Part shown: positions 22,744 to 34,695 of the stretch, one piece after another
Layout of the letters: every line of letters begins with the position of its first letter
Position numbering within the stretch: the first letter of the stretch is position 1
Assembly (NCBI RefSeq): GCF_030272615.1
Contig: NC_081412.1
Span: forward strand, 38,570,911-38,634,910
Direction: 5' to 3'
DNA length: 64,000 nt
Source of the DNA: Cryptomeria japonica
Taxonomy: Eukaryota; Streptophyta; Pinopsida; Cupressales; Cupressaceae
Made by a program: the position numbers and the translations under genes
Notes under the pieces: generated by a model
The model's database searches: none
The model's input: the letters and a program-made list of their open reading frames with translations, nothing else
What the model was told of the DNA's origin: nothing

Positions 22744-22848
22744 ATGGCACCACCCTATACCATTCGACGATTCGAGAGACCAGCAGTGTATGGACCTCCA
22801 AGAAAGTTGATTTCGAACTTCCCTTGTTTGAAATTTTTTGATTTGTGA
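22744..22848 (+). CDS. short ORF, possible first exon of the PMD gene
   Basis: The ORF of 34 codons begins MAPPYTIRRFERPAVYGPPR and stops at TGA 22846-22848. It follows a good TATA box and precedes the PMD region at 24013-24592 on the same strand. It may be the first exon of that gene, with the arrays in between forming an intron, but no clear donor site is visible. I do not recognise the peptide. Confidence 0.3.
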   Translation: MAPPYTIRRFERPAVYGPPRKLISNFPCLKFFDL

Positions 22849-22889
22849 ATGATTTTTTTTATTTTTTTTGTTTTCCATGTAGGTTTTCT

Positions 22890-23260
22890 ATGTGCTTTAG
22901 TTTTTTTTCTTTTTAGCGCATTTGATTTTTTAATTAGTGCATTTGATTTTTACTTTAGCACATTTGATTTTTTAATTAGCGCATTTGATTTTTACTTTAG
23001 CACAATTGACTATTCTCTTAGTGCATATGATGTAGATTGTAGTACATTTGAATGTTGTTTTGGCACAATTAGATTAGGTTTTTTGTTGTTGAGTTTGGTA
23101 GGATTTAGCGCATTTGATTTTTGATTTGGCACTTTTAATGAATTGTGTAGCACATTTGATAAATGTTGTGGTGCATTTGATAAATGTTGTGGTGCATTTG
23201 AAAAAAGTTTTAGCGCATTTAAGATTTGTTTTAGTGCATTTAAGATCTGTTTGATCCATT
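22890..23260 (+). repeat. degenerate array of a GCATTTGA-type motif, plus orientation
   Basis: About 16 units contain TAGCGCATTTGATTTTT, GTGCATTTGA and variants at 18-25 bp spacing. The best-preserved pair is the duplicated TAAATGTTGTGGTGCATTTG around 23160-23200. It is the mirror of the minus-oriented array at 20661-20915. Confidence 0.75.
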
Positions 23261-23439
23261 TGACACCAAGAGTAACTTGGTTGGTTTTGCAAATTGTGAT
23301 TGATGAAAATGTAATTTTTGTGCATTACTTTGATATTTTTGCCTGAATTGATGATTGATAGAATTTAATTGACTGGATAATTGATGTATGCCAATGATTG
23401 AAACTCAAGATTTTGATAATTAGATAAGTTTGATTGATT

Positions 23440-23690
23440 GTGTGACCTCATGATTGATGAGAGTCACTGATAGGATAGGTTTGAGTGAATGTGTGACCTC
23501 ATGATTGATGAGAGTCACTGATAGGATAGGTTTGAGTGAATGTGTGACCTCATGATTGATGAGAGACACTGATAGGATAGATTGGATTGATTTGTGTGAC
23601 CTCATTATTGATGAGAGTCACTGATAGGATAAATTGGATTGATTGTGTGACCTCATGATTGATGAGAATCACTTGATAGGATAGGTTTGA
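23440..23690 (+). repeat. 51-52 bp tandem repeat, about five copies
   Basis: Units start with GTGTGACCTCATGATTGATG at 23440, 23491, 23542, 23594 and 23645 and continue into a GAGTCACTGATAGGATAGG segment. Copies differ by a few bases. Contiguous units without unique spacers rule out a CRISPR array. Confidence 0.95.
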
Positions 23691-23848
23691 TCGATCTCCT
23701 AATTGATAAGAGATTATGATATAAACTCTAAATTTGATGAGTGCATGACCGCACCACTAATAAGTTAGATTAACCTCTTGTTGGATAAGAGTTTATGATA
23801 TAAACTCTAAATTTGATGAGTGTATGACTACATCAATGATAGGCTCTC
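23691..23848 (+). repeat. 79 bp tandem duplication
   Basis: Two units share GATATAAACTCTAAATTTGA at about 23718 and 23797 and the following GATGAGTG...ATGAC segment. They follow directly on the 51 bp array. Confidence 0.75.
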
Positions 23849-24012
23849 AAAGAGATTGATTAAGATTTAAAGTGAGTGGATATGATAACTAATTAATTGA
23901 TTGGTGAATTTGGTTAGGTGGATAAAGAATTGACATTTTGTTGATATCACCTTGCAGGAGGATGCATACATGGTACTCAATTTTCATGGAGAATCTACAT
24001 CCTATCCCACTT

Positions 24013-24592
24013 ATATCATAATTTGCACTAGGTAGTGTATGACAGGGCTACCAGTTCATCTGTGGGGGTGACATTGGTTCAAATTTGGGCCTAGGAGCAC
24101 ATAGTTGTGTCGTAGCTAATTATAGAGAGAGCAGGAGCAATGGGACAACCTTATCTATATGCTTATGGCCATGAAGTTTTCCAACCGATGCTTGGGAAAT
24201 TGGACTATTGGAGATGGACTTTTGATGATTTGGACCAAGTTGTATGGAGGCCCTACCTTGATTGTGAGGCCCGATAGGAGGATGTGACAAAGGTCCTAGT
24301 TTTGATACAAAGTCCATAAATGATTGGTAGGATGTCATACATTGTGGAGAGATTCATCTTGACTCATGTGTTGAGGTAGTTTGGTTGGACCCAAAGGATG
24401 CCTCAAGGTTTCTCCTTGTATTCCCATATGCACAAGGACATAGTAGATTGGCATTTGTCGCTCGATTTTGAGACAACACAAGAAGAGTTCTATGCACTAC
24501 CTCATTTGGCATGGCATATGGTCCTACATGTTACAGATGGGGGCATGGCTACACAATATGCACAGTACAAGGTTGAGCATCCTTTTCCCTGA
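24013..24592 (+). pseudogene. plant mobile domain (PMD) protein, C-terminal part
   Basis: One frame gives PMD-like sequence: VVYDRATSSSVGVTLVQIWA, then EHIVV, then GKLDYWRWTFDDLDQVVWRP, IGRMSYIVERFILTHVLR and FGWTQRMPQGFSLYSHMHKD. Tryptophan-rich strands, the ILTHVLR-x-FGW-Q segment and the following W-H-x-x-D are typical of PMD proteins (PF10536), which occur as host genes and inside transposons. At least six in-frame stops lie between 24015 and 24392, and the end is TGA 24590-24592. A splice acceptor (CACCTTGCAG) precedes it near 23957. It lies antisense to the Gypsy-type LTR at 20983-22318. Downstream, 24600-25760 shows no gene I can name. Confidence 0.65.
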
Positions 24593-25772
24593 TTGATAGG
24601 ATAAGAGAGCCGATACTAGCCTTAGAGGTGGTTGATGATGATGAGGACTAGCTGTGACCTTGAAGGCAGAGAGTATCTAGTGGCTAGGGTCGTGGGAGAG
24701 GTGGAGGCTAGATGGGGAGAGGAGGTACAGTGAGAGATGTAGGTCGGGGTGTTTGGAGAGATGTTGGCTGGGGTAGAGAATTATGGATTAGGCAAGATAC
24801 TGGTGGTATCGAGGGCTATGGAGGGGATGATTCTGATTTAGAGGAGACAAAGGAGGGGAGCCATTAATTTGGAGGAGGTGGATATATATGCCTCCATCAT
24901 CAACTTCCCTACAATATATCCAAGTGCAAGTGGCTAAGGATCCCCAACCATCACAGTGGCTGACAGTACAGATTATGGTCCCACCTCATTAGTAGCCAGC
25001 CCAGATAGCGGCTTTAAAGTCGATGGTATCGGGGTTATAGGGGCAGCTAACGCAAGTACATGCACAAATTACTCAGTTGATGACTAAGCGTGATACCACT
25101 ATAGAAAGATATGGTTGTGTCAAGGATCTGATATAGACCTTCCAATAAATAATCACCTAGGGACTAACAAGAGATACGATGAGAGAGTTGATATATCAGA
25201 CATGGCAGCCTAACTACTACAGGGCTCTTTACTTTCAGGCTATGCTACCAGAGAGATGAGCGGAGTCCTATGAATAGAGTTCTAGGCATGGGAAATCATA
25301 GCGAGGCACAAAGAGTCGAGGAGACATGGGTTCTAGGAGAGATCTGGGTGGTGGTAGTGCAAGTGTTGGTCCTTCAGGTACAAGTGGAGCTAGGACTACA
25401 TCTTTTGGGGACAGTCATGCATAGATCTATGTGCCCCGATTTTTATATCATCATGATGTATACATTGATTCATTTGGATAGTTACATGATTCTGACCATT
25501 TTTTATGTATCTCTTATTTGGATATGATATCTATGTACCCTTGACAATGGTTCTTTTTGATGATGATATGAGATGCAATGACAATTCTTCTTTGGATTCA
25601 TATGTTGTACTCATGCTTGATGATTTAATGTTTGTATATGTGATGATGCTTATACATATGATGGTTGCATCAAGATCCTCAAGTGCCACACAAAGCTATC
25701 TCTGCAAACCAGAATCTATTGATTCAATCTCCCAGACCTTCCTTAAGTGGTTAGGATTCCTCAGAGGAACTA

Positions 25773-25990
25773 GGCTCTAATACCAATAGTTGGAATCAAG
25801 GATCATTGAGACGGGGAGGTCGGTAAGCAATTTTTCTGACTTAATCTCAAACCACTCGAAAGTAAAATGCAGAAATACAAGATAATCAACCATAAAATCA
25901 TGACACCAAGATTTTTACATGGAAACCCAAATGGGAAAAATCAAGGTGGGATTTGAACCCACAATATTATCCCACTATGGCTAGTAGCAA
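25773..25990 (-). repeat. PBS and 5' LTR start of a minus-strand Copia-type element remnant
   Basis: Read on the minus strand, TGGTATTAGAGC lies at 25773-25784, next to the LTR edge at about 25787. Some 155-185 bp inside is AAATCAAGGTGGGATTTG...CCCACAATATT, the reverse complement of the motif also found in the E1 LTR at 11570-11600. This fits an R/U5 region. The outer LTR end was not found; it probably reaches past 26600. The short gag-like piece left of the PBS (25640-25765) is broken. Confidence 0.6.
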
Positions 25991-26699
25991 AATAATATTA
26001 CAAAAAGAGAATGCACTTTGCATTCAGACACACTACCTAGAGATTACAACTCAATTACAATAAGGGATACAACCCTGGAAGGATAATTGCCTTACAAATC
26101 ATTTACAATGATGAATTACAATGATTTAACTCAAAATAGCATCAAACAATGCCTGGATGAGTTTCGGTTAAGTACAAAAATTCTGACTGTATCTACTCTG
26201 TTGTTCGACTAAGTCAGCTACCAAATCAAGAATGTGCAAGTGAAACTTCACCAAATAGGTTTCTTCATCACTACTCGCTCATATTACATCATACCATAAA
26301 GATCTTCTACATTGGTTTTATATATTCGTAATCATAAAATAAACAATTATCAAGCTAGTCATACAATGTAACATGTAAACATGAGTCGGATCAAACCAGA
26401 TTACCAATACACATGTTGATCATTCAAATGATGATAAAATGATTTCTATAATTAGTCTATATCATCCCATGCACAAATTTGACCACCGAATCACCAAAAA
26501 GCTTGAAGGCTAAAACTGCTCTTCATAGCCTGAAATATTGAAGATAGATTATTGGATCACTTTCTCCACTGGTTAACAAAAACCATGACTACTAGATAGG
26601 ATTTGCATGAAGAGTTTCCATCAATGACAACTCTAATCCATTAATCAAGCTTTGATATCCACCAAGTGAGTGTCAATTGCCAACAATATCATCACAACT

Positions 26700-28085
26700 A
26701 CCACATTCACAACTTACATTGAATATTGAAGAAGGCATGGTGAATGCCATATCTTAGATGACAATTAAGAAGACCTGATAGATAACTAGGACAACGGTAA
26801 TGAGATAATCGACTTGGTTGATAATATTGTAGATGATGATTATGCATGAAAGGGGAAAAGAAAATCCAAATAAAAAACAAGCCGGGAGTGGGATATGGTG
26901 AAGAACTTTCAAATTGATTGGGTGTCAAAGTATCCATTCATTGAACTAGTGGAGAAACCTTTCTGGGATTTGTTGTCTGATAGCTTACTATTGACATAAT
27001 AGGGGCATGATTTATGAGTAAATTATTGGTGTAGTATGCATAATTTGTGCACTATAAAGGAATGATGGTCAAAAGGATAACAAAGTAGGATAAGAAATCT
27101 AATGGAGTCTTTTATATATCTAAAGGTAAGTAAGGCTTAATTATATGTTGCAAGAGTGTTGTTTAATGCATGGGTATTAGTGGGATGAAATCACCTTATT
27201 TTATAATATTTTTAAAACACATCTCTACTTAGATAGTAATAACAACTCCTCTATGGATTTATAAAACTCACTAATACATAGGATCCCACTAGATAAAATT
27301 ATTAAATCAAGAAATTAGTGTACCTACAAAGAGTTAAATATAATTGCTCAGTGATGAGGTCCATTTCACAAGAAAAATGAGTTTGAGTTATTTTTTATCA
27401 TCAAGATCATCTTGTGACATGAGAGGAGTTCATCTTGTGACATGTAGCTCATCCTTGGTGTATGAATCAATAGTTTAAGTTACTTTTGATTTTTGATCTC
27501 AAATTATAGTGCAAGAAAATATTATACACAACCAATTAACTAAATAAATTATAACCTTAATAATAAAATTAGAAAAAATAAGCTCAATTAATGAGTACCA
27601 AAGTAAGGTGTGAAAGGTTCATTTTAAATTACATAAAAGGAAGTGTCAAATTGATTAAAAAATTGTGTCTTCATCTATCAAACATACATGAAACTCATTA
27701 GTAGTATTATTGATAAACTATAGTCTTGAAATATCATCATGTAGTAATACATAGAAAACATACTTACATAAAATCTAGAGGGCTCAAAATACAATAAAAA
27801 TATTAGACAATTTTTTGTGTGTTGTTTTAATATATTTGTATATTTATTTTTAAATATTATAATTTAATACTGATGACTATTGAAATTAAACATAAGGAAA
27901 ATTTTTGAAGGAGTAACTCCTTGAAATTACCAAAATTGAGGTTTTTATGAATTAAAATATTGATAGGTGTAACTATTAAAGATGATTATTGATACATGTG
28001 AGCATATGAGATGCCTATAATAGTGAATCATACTAGAATTCTTAGGAACTTAAAAAAAATAAGGTATGTCATTTAGCGTATACAT
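26700..28085. other. AT-rich spacer without recognisable genes
   Basis: No open frame of note, no splice-supported exon and no clear terminal repeat was seen between the LTR remnant and E2. Confidence 0.6.
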
Positions 28086-28090
28086 GATTT

Positions 28091-29110
28091 TTGTAGGTCT
28101 TACTTGGAAAGCTAATGTACTGAGAGAGGAGGGGTGAATCAGTACTTACAAACTTTTCTTGAAAAACAATTTTACTGATAAACATAAATTAAGTATTGAT
28201 GATCTCAAAGATATATAATACTGAAACATAATCATAGAAATGACATACATCAAAATATCACTCCATAACACAAAGATTTTGGTCATGCAGAAACTCTTGG
28301 TTAGAGAGAAAAACTGCAATGGGGATGGCACCCACAACTTCACTACTGCAGTAATCAAGATTGCTCAGTTAGAGCTACATGTTTAGCCATTTCTGATAGC
28401 TTACCCTTGCTCATAGCATTCCTTGGTAATTGATAAATCAACTCGGTAACCACTTCTGTATACTCTGTCCCTTTAAACTATTCTCTGAAACCTTCTCGGT
28501 AACCTCTGATTATCTCTGTCAATCTTATTTCTTCATACTGAACTATTTCATTCCTTTGTGTCTCTTTTCTTGATTGACCTTACATATCATATATCAAATA
28601 CTCAAATCATTCTATTTATATAGATCTCTAAGATGGTGATTTGTTCATGCTTCGATCATACAAACATGTTTTATTGAATGAATAAACCCAGAAATTATTT
28701 CATTGGATATTCTTCCTCAAAATCATACAAAATCTTTAAATGCAATTTCCTATGTAATAACGGTTTCATCTTCTCGAATTATGTAACACATTTCACATGT
28801 GTGTCCAGGTTCATTGAATCTAGTAACACGTTTCCAGTTGGTTCAGATTAACTCGGTATTCCTTCTTTTCTACTCGGTAGACATATGAACCTTACTCGGT
28901 AGACATTCTGTATATGTCTCGGTTCATAGCTCGGAGTATATCATCTCGGTGACTTGTCTCTCTTCTATAACCGACACTGGTCACCTTGGTGTTTACCGAC
29001 TGGACTTTTCGGTAGTATTAACCAACTAGACTTTTTGGTAGTATTAACCGACTAGTGTATATAGAGTGACTTTGGGCATAAAACTAATGACAACTTAGTA
29101 AATAGCAACA
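28091..29110 (-). repeat. E2 3' LTR
   Basis: It matches 34696-35688 along its length, for example GCTAATGTACTGAGAG at one end and TAAAACTAATGACAACTTAG at the other. It contains a duplicated stretch around 29000-29050 (ACTTTTCGGTAGTATTAACC and a variant) that explains its greater length. Confidence 0.93.
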
Positions 29111-29124
29111 ATCTCCCCTTTTGA
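29111..29124 (-). other. E2 polypurine tract
   Basis: Read on the minus strand, TCAAAAGGGGAGAT lies directly before the 3' LTR start. Confidence 0.85.
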
Positions 29125-29425
29125 CATTAGTTTGGTAAGTTTGACAAAACTCCTTTCAAAGTCATAACACAAAATCTATATACTTGCAAAATAAACTGAA
29201 ATGTCAGTATATACAATGTTCAAATACATACTCCCCTTATCAATATTCTGTACATATCTTGATGTTCCATGCTCTTGATGTTCCATGCCCCCCTTGACAA
29301 TTTCAACTGTACACTCAGTATATATGATAAATTATATACACTCATATACTCGGTATACTCGGTACACTCAGATATTCATGCTTGATCATGTTCGGTACAC
29401 TCCCCCTTTTTGACAAACATCAAAA

Positions 29426-32400
29426 CTAGTTACCATTTGGTGGGGGCAACTGATCAAAAATAGATTTATACTTAGTACGAGCTTCTGTAAGAGTGTTCTT
29501 AAGTGCATCCTTGACACTTTCTAGTATTATATTCTGAGCTGTAATATCAGCTGACAGTGTGATCAAACCATCTAAAGTGCTTCCCTCGACTTGAGTTGAC
29601 AATTGGGTAGCTCGGTTGATCTACTCTTGAACTGATGACAAATGGGGAATAAATAATGTTTGAAGAGTCATGATATCCATCCTTATTTTATGCTCTTCAT
29701 TCCGAAGTTCTAACTGTTGAGCCATAAGTGTTTGTAGCCTTTTATAAAAATTCTGAAGAGAATTTGGCTCAGTAGTCAATTTATTTGAGAGATCAGTAAT
29801 CTCTTTTTCAATGACGTCGGTCTTATTCTTGATATCTTTGATGAAGAATGAAAATGTACATAACTTTTGGAATAAATAAATAATATGCTTGAGTTGAGGG
29901 GACAACTCAGCAATGAATTCAATAAGCTTTATTTTACCTATAGCAATTTCTTTCTGCACTTCTTCAATCATCTTGGCAGGTAGCTCTTTTTCCTTCAATT
30001 TGCTAAGGTATTCGGATGCTTCTACTCCAGATTCCTCCAATTGAGTGAGTAGTTCATCCAGTTGCACATGGATGACAATATCTTTATTGATGGTAGCTTC
30101 AGGTAGCATGTCAATCAATAATGTTTTGACCTTCTGAAGTACTTGGTTCTTCTGCTGAATAGCTATCTATCTTTCCTGCTTTGCTTTGGCTTTACAAAGC
30201 TCACTGAATTCTACTAGTTCTTTCCCTTTCAATTTTGTTAGGTCAACATTCAGTAGCACAATAGGCTTTGACAGATCTATTTTAAAACTGTCTTTTTGCT
30301 TTCTTCTCCTTTGATGATGATGCCTTTGCCGATTGAATGGGTACAATGGCTTTGGAGACTTGTCCTTCCTTAGTATGTTGCTCGGTAGAGGCAACACTTT
30401 TGTCAATTCCTGTAGCCTCTATTGTATCCTTTGGTGTTTCCTTTCTTGGAGTTTCAGTGGCAATTGTCTTGGTGCTTGAAGGTACTTGGGAAGTTTTCTC
30501 TCTGGTGGCTTGAGAGGTAGGTTCATCTGGTTTATCCATTTGACCCTATGTACCTTGATCTGTGTCCTAAGGTTTCTCGGCTGAAACTTGTTGGGTGATT
30601 AGAAGATAGGACTTAACCTGTTCCAAAATTGATTCACTTGACACTAGTTTGGCATAGGTGCTTCCTTCTATCATCTCTCCTTCCTGTGCTTCAGTGTCTA
30701 TGACATCCTCATCTGATTGAATAGTGGAAGTAGGATCTTGCTTGGTGATGTCAACTATGTCTACTTCACCTTTTGGCTCTTTAGCCTGAATCCTGAATAT
30801 CTTCTTCCATTTTTCTTTAGTTTCATTTTCAACTTCAAAATATAGTCCATTCATCATTTTTAAGGCCCTTTGTTTTACTTGAAAATTTATCTGGTAGTTT
30901 TTCAAATGATCTCTTATTTCTTCTACCGACATATCTGGAAAGAGATGTACCAAAACTCTTTCTCTATTTGTTTCTCCGAGTCCATAACATATTTCCATCT
31001 ATTATCAATATGTGAGTATAATGCTTTTGGAAGAAAACCAGCCACTTCCAATGGAACTACTCAGAACTTGAGAAGTGTACAAATTACAGTCTCTTCTATT
31101 TGCCTCTTCTCTTCATCTGTTCTAGTATCATATTTTACATATCTAAATGACCCAAATCCGCCATATTCCTTCAATTTTGTACAAAAATTGTCAACACTAT
31201 GTAAATCTTCCTTTGTGCTTTTTACTATCTGAAGTTTATTTACATCTTCTAACTCTGTGTCACTTGCCTTTTTATTCAAAATTAGTCTTCTAGTCTTCTT
31301 TCTATAAGTTTTTGTAACCTTAGGCATTTCTACATTCTTCTGCTTCTTACCGGGTGACGCAACAGATGGTCTAGTGTTCGGTTGCTTCACTGGCAGGGTC
31401 GGTGATACCCTGGCTGCATCCTGTTTCTTTCTTTTCAAAATTTTGCCCTTTGGCAACTCGGTGCTCAGTGTAATTGCTGCTTCTTGAGCTTCAGATTCTT
31501 CCTCGATCGAAAGTTGATCGCTATTCCTACTTGTTGGCTTAGTAGGTGTGGAGGTAGAACCTTCTCCAAACTTTTCAGTTAAATCCTTGATCATTTTGGT
31601 GGCTTTTCTGGCAGCCTTCGGTACTACACTGCTCATTTTTACTTTTTCTTTCACCTCTTCATAGGTGCCATATCTTTTCTCGGTAGCATGCCTTGGAAGT
31701 GCTAAAAAGGCATCTATCTGCTATTGAGCAATGTCAAAATCTATCTCATAACCCATAGGTGGTAAAGATTGAGTCCTGGGTTCTACTGCATTGACATAAC
31801 AATAGTTTGTATCCAATTCAAAACATATAGTATCCTTGTACTTTTCCACTAGCTGAGGTGGAATCCTGTACCTACTATGCATCTTTTTCTAGAATTTGTT
31901 GAAGTAACCATCCATTATTATATTAAAATTGTCACCTAGCTGATTGATGAAATCATTTATTTGATGGGTGATAGGTCAGTGTAATTCCCAAACAATGTTA
32001 CCGACAGATGGAAAGAATTTCTGATAGTAGAAGAACATACACAATAGGAGTGACCCAAACTTTAGTGTGTTATCAATATTATTCTTATTTGGTTGCCTTA
32101 TTGTATTGAGATTTTCGAGAAGATTCTTCAACAACACTTCACATAAATCAATTTGCATACCCTTTTTAACAATTTTATAGGCCAAATCTATAGCTGCACA
32201 TGGTACACTATTTTCTCTTGCAGACTGGAAGAAACAATAACCAATAACTATAATAGCAAAATTAAGTTCCGCATTTGTCACATTGTTCAACTTAAGACCT
32301 CTACTATTAGACTCAACACCTGTTAATGTTATCAATTCCTTCTATGAAATCATCTTATATGCTCGAGCATGGTCAAATATAGGGTATCCGGTTATCATGT

Positions 32401-32746
32401 GAATAATCTCCTTGGTGATCTTGAAAGGTTGATCCTCTAACCACATAAAATTGTCATGTACTTGACTCAAGACAAATTTGACCCATTGGGGTTTGAAGAC
32501 TCGAGGATAGGTTAGGGCTTCGGTGCATAATTTATCATACATATCCTTAATCTTAGTATGACCTAGCTCATCAACTCTACACTTGGTATAAAATCTAACA
32601 TCTTCGATCAACAGAACCCTATCCGGAATAAGAGAGAATGTAGTTTTCTCATCGGGTTCGAAAGCCACTTTGGGAGGTAAGGTGTATTTCAGTGTAGGCT
32701 TCTCAATGGTCTCTACTACAATGGGTTTCTGTACTTTGGGGGCCAT
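29426..32746 (-). pseudogene. E2 ORF2: homologue of E1 ORF2, unknown function
   Basis: The start is ATG at 32746 (MAPKVQKPIVVETIEKP) and the final stop is at 29426-29428, about 1,107 codons. Most lies in one frame, with a shifted block from about 30998 to 30282 and several single stops. Matches to E1 ORF2 run in order: VKFVLSQVHDNFMWLEDQPF with VRIVLSRVHGSFFWLDSM; KITKEIIHMITGYP with KITKEAVKAVTGLP; LKFGSLLLCMFFYY with FRFGKLLVCLMLHI; DEEKRQIEETVI with DDQKGQVEESVI; and a C-terminal coiled coil ending HLSSVQE. The linker is again basic (SPGKKQKNVEMPKVTKTYRK). The role is unknown. Position suggests transcription together with gag as the element's only other protein. Confidence 0.8.
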
Positions 32747-33274
32747 TTCAAACTGAAATTCTACTTACGAAATAGCTTAGGGTTTCAAATAACCTAACAA
32801 AAAAAAGCTTCCAACTTAGTAAATACTTCGCAAATGTTCACAACTTGACTTGATTGGTTAACTACTAAAAATGCAGTTTAGATTTTGCTAAATACCTTGA
32901 ATTTACTCTTGGAAATGTTTGATCGTCTTTTGATTCACTTTGCTCTACTCTGCACTTTGAAAACTGGTAAGTGAAAAATGATTGCGCTCAATGCTTTAAA
33001 TACCTCCTTTTGACCTTATCAGGATTCATGTGGTTAGGTTAAATGGGCATTAAATGCACTTGGTTTCTCTTTACAGACTATCTCTCTTATAAGCTTCTAC
33101 TGACTAGACAAGTTTAATACTTTTACCAACTTCTCTAGTAAATCAAAAGACTAGATAATTTTTTGAACTTGCTATTGCATCTTAGCTATTCAGATTTTGG
33201 AATTAAGTGCATGAATATATAGGAACTGTTAAGATCTAACCTTTGAGAATGCAGTCCCTCCATACCTTTATTGA

Positions 33275-34633
33275 CTAATTCAAAGTAGATGCACCTAACT
33301 CGGTAGGTAAGATGCTTCCTTCATTGGTTGACACATTTTCCTTCTTTTTCCAAAATGTTTGTAATTTTCTTCTTATCTCCTCAGTATCTTCTCTCAGTTG
33401 GTCTCTACAGCCTTTAGCCATGTGTCCAACTTTGTGACAATGAAAACATGCCATTCCTAGATTTCTCCATGATCTCCGGTTGTGCATTCCAAACCTTATC
33501 ATACAGTTTGCAGTTATATGTCCATATCTTCCATAGCATTCACACCAAATTCTTGTATTATAATCCCATGGTATTGAAGTATATTGTCGATTGAGATTTG
33601 TGTGAGTTCGGTAGCTTCTAGTGTTTTCTCGGTGTGGAGTCCACATATAGTTTTTTGGCTTAAACCAACATTTCTCGGTATTGTGTCCATATCTATTGCA
33701 ACTTTTGCAAAACCCTTCGTATTTTTCCTTTTGATAATTGTTGACAGACTTTGTTCTACAATATTGCTTAGATGTGTGACCATACTTATTGCAATTGTAA
33801 CAATAACCATCAAACCTAGTAACATCCAGTTGCTTACCTTTTCTGCTTCAGCAAACGTTGGCAGTATGTCCTAGTTTTCCACAGTAGTTGCAAATAGGCT
33901 TCTTGTCCTTGATGTTCTCTTTGTTTCCAGCTTGCTTTGATGATTCTCCTTTCTCGGTAGTGTTGATCCCTTTCTCAGTAGATTTGTTTCCTTTGTAACT
34001 GAGTCCTGCAGTTTTGTTGGGTGTTCTCATATTTAGTTGCTCCTCCAACATTCTTGATGATTCATTGCTTTTCCTTAGTGTTTCATTTGACTTCTTTTCT
34101 GCTTCTAGTTCATCGGTTAATCTTGATATTTCAAGTTTCAATGCTTGGTTCTCATTTTCCTTTAGAGCAGCTTCATGATGTGCATAATCCAATTGATCAG
34201 ATAGATTATGTTGAACTACAGTCATCCTTGATATTTCATCATTCTTTGCAGACACCATTGCTTCTAGCTGTTATTTTTCTCCTTCTATAATTCGCTTATT
34301 ATCTTCAGTTGTTCTCAATGCATCAAGATTTTTAGTCATCTGTGTGCTAAAATACTCATGTTCCCTTCTCATTGCTTTTAGTTGTTCATTAAGTGCTTTG
34401 TTCTTTTCTTTTAGTTCTGCAATCATTTCTTCAGATTCTTCTGATATGCTGTTCTCAGATGATGTCTCAATTTGTTCCACCAACTCTTGTGAGTCCTGTA
34501 AATCATTAGACAACCTTCTTCTGACTTTCAATGATCTTTGCATTTGCCTTTGCATATCTGAAATCATTTGATTAGCATGATCCAATTCTTCTTGAAGATT
34601 CACAATCCTACGAGATTGTTTATAGCCTTCCAT
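33275..34633 (-). pseudogene. E2 gag: coiled coil plus five CCHC zinc knuckles
   Basis: One frame runs 452 codons from ATG 34633 (MEGYKQSRRIVNLQEELD), 48 bases inside the PBS, to the stop at 33275-33277. It has in-frame stops near 34271 and 33848. Residues 1-210 are a long coiled coil. Knuckles follow: CNYCGKLGHTANVC, CYNCNKYGHTSKQYC (one extra residue), CKSCNRYGHNTEKC, CECYGRYGHITANC and CFHCHKVGHMAKGC. Order and type match E1 gag, which has four. It presumably binds the element RNA. As in E1, a standard capsid domain is not evident. Confidence 0.8.
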
Positions 34634-34680
34634 TGATAGGATCTTTCTCTTTAGGTTGTTAGACCCTTTACCAAGAATAT

Positions 34681-34693
34681 GGCTCTGATACCA
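34681..34693 (-). other. E2 primer-binding site
   Basis: Read on the minus strand, TGGTATCAGAGCC lies two bases from the 5' LTR, a full match to the plant tRNA-Met-type site. Confidence 0.9.
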
Positions 34694-34695
34694 AT

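Noticed and set aside
23440-23690. CRISPR-like array
   Set aside because: Units are contiguous 51-52 bp tandem copies without unique spacers in a plant sequence.
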